Of a stretch of 64,000 bases of DNA, positions 57,885 through 64,000 are shown piece by piece (the first letter of the stretch is position 1; the number at the start of each line of letters is the position of its first letter). Source of the stretch: Mercenaria mercenaria (lineage: Eukaryota > Mollusca > Bivalvia > Venerida > Veneridae); assembly GCF_021730395.1 (NCBI RefSeq), contig NC_069368.1, forward strand, positions 13,472,001 through 13,536,000, read 5' to 3'. Below the pieces are notes generated by a model. It worked only from the letters and a program-made list of their open reading frames with translations. It searched no databases and was not told where the DNA came from. The position numbers were made by a program, and so were the translations under genes.

Positions 57885-58089
57885 CCCTTATCCTACTAAA
57901 TTTCTACAGTGAACATGTCTATCTTTCAATTTTGACAGTAGCACTAGCTGTTAAAAGGGATGCTTACCAAAAAGACACTGACTGAATGGCGAACAGTGTA
58001 GATCATGATCAGACTGCACGGATGTGCAGGCTGATCATGATCTACACTGGTCGCAAAGGAAGAATCAGTCATGTCTAGCCTGATAGGTG
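57885..58089. mobile_element. MITE with TTAA target sites, hairpin variant
   Basis: Flanked by TTAA (57881-57884 and 58090-58093). Near its right end a long hairpin reads GAACAGTGTAGATCATGATC / GATCATGATCTACACTGGTC around ACTGCACGGATGTGCAGGCT. That layout parallels the arms of the palindromic MITE at 1404-1646. Confidence 0.75.
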
Positions 58090-58124
58090 TTAACCATGGA
58101 CATATAAAAAACTCTGAAATCATT

Positions 58125-58291
58125 AGTCCTCCACCTCTGATTCATGTGAAGAAGTTGACAGTTACTTGCGGAGAACGAACAGGTTTGTACTGGTACAGAA
58201 TCTAGGAACTCTGGTTAGGTTAACTGCCCGCCGTTACATGACTGAAATACTGTAGAAAAACGGCGTTAAACCAAAAAAAAAAAAAAAAACA
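58125..58291 (+). mobile_element. SINE (family B), 5'-truncated, poly-A tailed
   Basis: The body TTTGTACTGGTACAGAATC, GGTTAGGTTAACTGCC and GGCGTTAAACC is followed by an A-run at 58273-58291. It is the same family as the minus-strand copy at 15410-15625. Confidence 0.8.
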
Positions 58292-58479
58292 TAAAAAACT
58301 TCCGTTCATACATGCTGAACAACGTAAAAACACATTTTTACGGGATCACTAGTGCATTGAAATTGCATTTTACTATTTTCAGTTTTGAATTGGTATGAAG
58401 TTGATACATTCTTAAGGGTTTATCGAACGGTTGATGCAAAACATATCCTAAACGTGATACTAATTGATTGGCTCTACTA

Positions 58480-59010
58480 GCGAGTAAGATATGGAACAAA
58501 AAATGGCAAAGATGTTCCCCTTTGTGAAGAAAGCACCAAATTTTGCATGAAATTACTTTAAGGTATCCCAAATTCTGCAAGAGGAGGAGACACGCTATAT
58601 CTGCCCTGGAACCTCCTTTAAAATCAGTTTAAAAAAGGGAGGTAAAAATGTCTTGAAGATAATAATGTTTCCTTTAAATTGAAATTTATCTCTATAGTAA
58701 CGTTTCATATGATTTAAACATGGATAACATATCACTAGCATAGACAAACAACCATTTGATATTGACAAATATACAACGTTTACTCCAAAATACTCTTATT
58801 TCTCAAGATACATACTAAAAGGGAGGTAATCGGATTTTACTGTATGTTTAATTTCAAAACTTCTTGTGAAAAGATGTTTCTTATGAAGAAAGCATGAAAG
58901 TTTGTATTTAACTATTATAAAGTATACTGGATCGGAAATGGACTACATATACGATTTGTTGGCTTGAATAGTCCAAACCATGAGTCCCCAAAAGGGAACT
59001 ACCTTTTATT
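58480..59010 (+). repeat. Unclassified repeat module, two diverged units
   Basis: Units near 58495 and 58868 share AAGATGTT(C/T)C..TGTGAAGAAAGCA, then AAANTTTG, then AGGTAC-like blocks and GGGAGGTA or GGGAACTACC. A third unit in reverse orientation is at 62450-62800. There is no coding frame. Confidence 0.55.
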
Positions 59011-61797
59011 TATTTCAATTAAATATATCTAGAACAATTTCAAAAACCAATTATAATCATTGACACAAAATTTATTAAATTACATTTTATATACATTCAA
59101 TATACATGACTCAGGAAAAATAATATGAGGTCCTTAAAGGGGAAATTGATAAAAATCACATTTTAAGGCCAAATTTATTTATTTCAATCGTTAAAACTTA
59201 ACATAAGTAAAAGAACCGAATTCATTGATCTTATGTATAAAATATCAAAAAGTAAAAAATATTCACATGTTTACCTATATATCTGTATTTATTAGGGCAG
59301 TAGATTTATATAAAAGAGAGAGACCCTTCAATGGATCATTGTTTTGTATAACATTTACATAACAGTATAATATGACATAATTATGTTTTCAAATCAAATG
59401 ACTCATCCAAAGACCCATAAAATTAGAGAATCTGATATTTACACACATTTAGTATATATCAATAGATATCTAAGAATTGTAATAGGTTTCCCAAATACTT
59501 TTCTAATACATTTGTTTGACAAATTTATATTTCTTATACATGAATGTGTTATTGCACTGGCATTTAATTGGTTCTGGTCACAATAGCATTTTATATCAAA
59601 CTGACTTTTTTTAATGAGCTACCAAACATACCTAGGCCAATTTTAGAGAACAAATCCTTACTTCATTTTAAAGAGTTATGATAAAACTGACATAAAATGA
59701 AGAGAAAAGTAGGTTTGCTTACTGTAAAATCACATCAAAATCACACTGCTGTGACTGGAAGTACTACGCATACTAAAATTGAGTTTCAATTCACAAAATG
59801 CAACCCCCTCTCTCAATTTTTCTATCAAAATGTCAAAAATACACCCAAAATGAAATTTAAACAGAAATCAGCTTTAATTTAGACCTCTCTGGCCATGCCA
59901 AGTGAAGAATTAATGTTCAAATACCTGGCAGCCATTACGTGTAATGGAAGTCAAGTGTCATTACTGGTGAATCCAGATTCAAGCAATGCAAGGGTCACAT
60001 TTAAGGTTTACAGACACTAAATAGAAAAGTGGCGCGGAAAAATTATGGTAGTCGCAAAATATGGCGCATTCAAAGAGTCCTTCTTTGCTCTGTAGAGCTT
60101 TTTTCCTTCTTTTTTACATGTTTTGCTGAAATCACATAACATGTCTACCCTTGACATATAGGATGCATCTTCGCAATAGTATGATAGCATGGCAGATTTA
60201 TTATACAGATGTAGGTCATACAATTTGGGGTATTATTTTTAGTTGATTTTGGTTTGTTTGACTGAAGTACATGACCCCCAATTTTCTTTTGATGTTTTTT
60301 CAGGACTAACATTTTTCGTTAAGAAAATGTAAAAATTGCAAGCTACAGACATTTAAAACGGGCCCTGCTCTGTGCTGTAGCCATTTGAAATGTGTCAATT
60401 TTATCAAGAATAAAGACGTCCAGCTAATATGTAGTATGTTCATACCTTAATGTTTCTCCACAAACGTGGCTTCATATTTAAATATTAGAAATGTGAACAT
60501 CAGATAGTTTAGATGTTTACGTGCTGTCTATTTCCTTTAGAAACTAGAATTTTATCTACCACCGTTACTGACTTACAGCTTGATTCCTTTGTTTATAGCA
60601 TACCCATGTATCGTTCCAAAAGTTTGAAGTCACAACATGTGGTACACTAACTGGTATGCGACATGGTACACATTTGATTGCCGCAGATACATAAAACCAA
60701 AACCACAAATGGGGTAATGTTACGAGCAACCAACACTGATACACACTGTTATTTTCTATAGTTAAACAGTTTGCTAGTTGTTAGCTGTAGCTTCAATTGG
60801 CCGTTCCAAACACTTCTGGAACATGCTGACTAATTCCGTAGTAAGCCGTTTTTGGCATAAAAACAAGGACAAAAATCCAACAGGAAAAGACACATCAAAG
60901 AACGTAGACTTAAAACTAACATTCTTAATAATGCATTATCTGGTTGTGATACTGTCTCAATTCTTTGCAAGTCATAGGATATCTTTACTTGTGGTTATGC
61001 CGTGTTAAAAGATTCAAGAAGCGCACATGACAACTGGAAGGATAGACGCTGCATAATTAGCTGTTACAAGTTGGAGGAAACTCATCAATGTAACTACAAG
61101 AAAACATACAAAGGCATATATAAATGTATCAAGCCAGTCCTGTCTACTTAGATATTTTGAAGACATGTGTGCTAGAGAGTAAAATACTGGCAAATCTATT
61201 ACAGTTTTAGGTTAATATTGAAAAGGGTTGTTATGCCTAAAATTAAATGTTGTTTGTTTACGGTAACCTGATCGTAACCTTTCTTTCAACTTTTGTAAGT
61301 TCACGAAAGAATGCTTGGGACATTACCCTAAACAAGCAATTATTCTAGGACTTATAATTGCGTTACTGAGAGGTATTCGTAACACTGTATTGGATAAAGA
61401 GCACATATCAGCTATGATTACATTAGGACGGCCTGTAATAGTCATTTTACCCGTGCTGAATGAGCTCCATCGGCTTTACCGAGATGCAGAGTATATTCAA
61501 CACTGACCCAAAGCTACAATGTTCTGAGTGATCATTTCTTTATCTAATACAGCTTAATATGCAAGATAACTGTAGCTCAGTATATTTAAGGAGACATTGT
61601 TTATAAACTTATCGATTAATCTTTACCTTAAAAAATTTACAACTAACTCTATTTGGTATGACTTTCTTTATTTCTGTATCATGTCTTCATCTTAAACCTT
61701 TTTTTTATATGTAACTATTTGCGTTCTTGGGGTGTCTGCAGTAAATCACTGAACTATAGAAATGTTTATAGTTATAAGCTCTATGGAGGCGTTCAGT
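59011..61797. other. No gene recognised
   Basis: AT-rich. Frames at 60017-60223 (-) and 61315-61506 (+, HYPKQAIILGLIIALLRGIR) have no family I know and no ATG plus splice context that convinces me. Confidence 0.4.
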
Positions 61798-61880
61798 GAG
61801 AGAGACCATCTAGTGGTAAAGGTGTTGTCAGATCAATAGGAAGGTCGTTGGTTCAAACCGTACAAAGGTTAATCTATCAT
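61798..61880 (+). repeat. tRNA-like SINE head remnant
   Basis: GACCATCTAGTGGTAAAGG (A-box-like) and TTGGTTCAAACC (B-box-like) lie about 30 bp apart. The flanking arms do not form a tRNA, so a SINE relic is more likely than a tRNA gene. Confidence 0.4.
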
Positions 61881-62449
61881 ACAAATTACCAGTGCTATTT
61901 TCAAGTAAGCGGATTTAGACTGTTTCTAAAACTTGAAATCTTTATCTAATTCAAATAAATTAGTATCACTGAATATAGTATAAATTAGCAATAATATATA
62001 CAACAATACATTTAGTTCACATTCCATTTTCTTTTGTTGTAAAGAAAGCATTAGGATGATCGTATGCTGTAGCTTGACGTCATTAATTGTCTTAAAACAT
62101 TTAAATTATGTTTTGTATAATATGTTTTACATGAATTTGAATTAGATATTAGATTACAAGAAAACACAAAATAACCCCTTCTTTAGCTGCGCTTTTGAAT
62201 GCTTAATAATAATATGCATAGGGAAATCGAACTACCAGTACCCCATGCAAGTATAAGTACTGTAAAATCGATTATATGAATTGCAGTATGTACGTATATG
62301 TGAACTTGTTTTATAAATCTTTAATGAACCTCAAAATGTAAAGAATATTAAAATAACCTAAATAAGTAACTATTTTTGATATGATTAAATACTAAAATTA
62401 GTTTTGTTCACCTGAGTAATAATAATATTCACACTTAAAAATAAAGGCA
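61881..62449. other. No gene seen
   Basis: AT-rich and featureless. Confidence 0.45.
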
Positions 62450-62800
62450 TCCTGTAAATATTTTTTTAAACAATTTCCCCCTTTTAGGGCCTCATCTATG
62501 TCATTTGTCAGTGTCCTATATACTAAATGTGTATAAAATGTAACTAAATAAATATTATGTCAATAATAGTTACTTATTTAGGTTATAAATTAACCTTTTG
62601 GACATTGCTTTCAAAAATATATGATTAAAATAAATAAAATATAGGTCCCTTTTTGTGGCCTCATTTTAAGCGAATTGAGGTCTGCGAACTGCGTGTCTCC
62701 TCCTTTTTTTGGATTCAGCATACTTCAAAATAGTTACATACAAAGTTTGGTGCTTTCTTCACAAAAGGAAACATCTTTTTCCTATAACCTACTCACTATA
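62450..62800 (-). repeat. Unclassified repeat module, inverted unit
   Basis: Its reverse complement reads AAGATGTTTCCTTTTGTGAA, GAAAGCACCAAACTTTG and, further on, GGAGGAGACACGC, all shared with 58495-58600. Confidence 0.55.
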
Positions 62801-62904
62801 CATAAAACATTGATCACAAGATTGTAAAATCGATCTCCATGACCGAGCAGTTAAGCTCGTATGTTTAAATGTCTTGTACATTGTAAAAAACAGGAGTCTT
62901 GAAA

Positions 62905-63215
62905 TAATAGTAGCTTGCTGTATTCGGATCGAGTGGAATTTTGCCAGGTCGGATCTCACGAGACAAGCCGAAGACAAAATCCCAGATAAAACTACTGTTG
63001 TAACTGTTGTAATGACCCTTTTATTATAAATACCTACGGATTTAATTTTGTAAGTTGCTTTGTTTTAAATCAAAATTCCAATGTTTTTCGGTGTTATGGT
63101 TAGTAAATGAAAGTAGTCCGGTAATATACGATACAAAAGGTACAATACGGATTTGTTTTCTGCCTGTTCCTATTAACTTGTGAAATACAAGCCGTATTTT
63201 TGACAGAATTTATAT
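62905..63215 (-). repeat. Dispersed repeat, copy in - orientation
   Basis: The reverse complement matches 26320-26740 block by block: TATTTCACAAGTTAATAG, GAACAGGCAGAAAACAAATC, TTGTACCTTTTGTATCG, then the hairpin part with TCTCGTGAGATCCGACCTGG. It is shorter by about 100 bp. Confidence 0.7.
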
Positions 63216-63792
63216 CGTTATATAACAAATTTCAATCTCACACGCGGTAAACAACCAAGTCATGGCAAATGTTGTTTTGTTTCTCTTGCACTTATGTTTA
63301 GTTCAAAAACGCGCAGTACGATTTACACATGCGTCACATGATAAATGTCACACTAACTGGTTTGAATATTGTTCATAGTTCTTGCAGTATGCGCAAAATT
63401 TAGTCCAAGGTATATACTAAGGATAATTTTCAGTCTTTCGTATTCGTTTGATTATACATGTATTTTTGATGCTGACTGAAACTAAAATAAGTATTTGGTC
63501 ATCGATAAAATCAGTCCAGTGACCTTTGTCAAGATTTTTTTTCTCTCCATAAATACAGTCTGACGCCAATGCTATTTTCTAATTTATTCTGTCTTTTCCA
63601 TATTCGTAGTTTAATCATGTAGATCAGTAATTATTTAGTAAGTCGGCGAGTTGTGCGAAACTTTGACTTAACTTTAACTCAACATTTGTAATCGTTCTTT
63701 TCAGCTTTATAACTTTATACTATTTCACAATTATCTTATAATTGAAATTGTGGTATTAGTGATATAACAAAACTTTTACTGTTTATTAACAG
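63216..63792. other. No gene recognised
   Basis: AT-rich. It could be an intron if 63793-63907 is an exon. Confidence 0.4.
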
Positions 63793-63907
63793 GGAATTAC
63801 AGATTGTAAACGTGAAAATACGCATTATCAAATGCGACGACTTGTGTTCACTTTACATCGCTTCAATGGAAGTTTTAGGGACAAGTGTAATACTGGTATT
63901 AACCTAG
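63793..63907 (+). CDS. Candidate internal exon, unknown protein
   Basis: A strong acceptor (TACTGTTTATTAACAG|GG) and donor (CCTAG|GTAAGA) bracket 115 bp that are open in phase 0 across all 38 codons. It starts GITDCKRENTHYQMRRL and ends RDKCNTGINL with one base left over. Two cysteines and basic residues suggest an extracellular segment, but no family is recognised. The rest of the gene would lie beyond the window. Confidence 0.35.
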
Positions 63908-64000
63908 GTAAGACAGATTTTCTACGTCCGAATTTACTGATACTTATTTATTGACAATTAAGTTGTTTTTTTCATTGTTATACTTTGTAGTGTATTTCTT

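Noticed and set aside
61315-61506. 63-aa frame HYPKQAIILGLIIALLRGIR...
   Set aside because: No ATG, only a weak acceptor-like site upstream, and no recognised domain.
61798-61880. tRNA gene
   Set aside because: A- and B-box-like motifs are present, but the acceptor and T arms do not pair; treated as a SINE relic.

Overview
This window is animal nuclear DNA, AT-rich and gene-poor, most likely from a bivalve mollusc. The case rests on split genes with GT-AG introns, a mollusc-style mosaic of Ly6, VWA and ShKT exons, and a dense load of element types common in bivalve genomes: tRNA-headed SINEs, palindromic MITEs, GTCC-microsatellite repeats and APE-type LINEs. The species cannot be named from sequence alone.

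Only one host gene looks complete: a three-exon GRHPR (glyoxylate/hydroxypyruvate reductase) on the + strand at 43214-49610, coding for 323 aa. Intron 1 carries a hairpin/GTCC tandem-array element and a 5'-truncated LINE. Intron 2 carries a full-length SINE and a GA microsatellite. Other host material is partial or decayed: a class A GPCR on the - strand with one frame break (6623-7604), a lone last exon with a ShKT domain (28380-28524), a decayed Ly6 plus VWA gene (29173-33851), and a possible internal exon at the right edge (63793-63907).

Layout: 0.3-6.5 kb MITEs and a decayed LINE; 6.6-7.6 kb GPCR; 9.0-12.6 kb a hairpin array and a 3.1-kb foldback element with about 620-bp inverted arms; 13-16 kb MITEs, hairpins, SINEs and a minisatellite; 16.8-18.1 kb a 637-bp near-identical tandem duplication; 18.7-19.6 kb a pogo/Tigger-like non-autonomous element; 21.5-22.3 kb a TTATT-rich inverted array; 26-33.9 kb MITEs, SINEs and decayed ShKT/Ly6/VWA exons; 36.5-40.7 kb a non-autonomous LTR element on the - strand; 43.2-49.6 kb GRHPR; 52.2 kb a tiny LTR element; 53-64 kb mostly gene-free with MITE, SINE and unclassified repeats.

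The two most unusual structures are small. At 52159-52541 sits a 383-bp terminal-repeat retrotransposon in miniature. Each 121-bp LTR contains a tRNA-like sequence with consensus-matching Pol III A and B boxes, and a retrovirus-like tRNA-Pro primer-binding site follows the first LTR. At 31900-32400 a SINE has the A-box part of its tRNA-like head amplified six times (about 46 bp each) in front of a single B-box region.

All calls come from reading the sequence. No database search, folding or alignment program was run, and divergences are estimates by eye.
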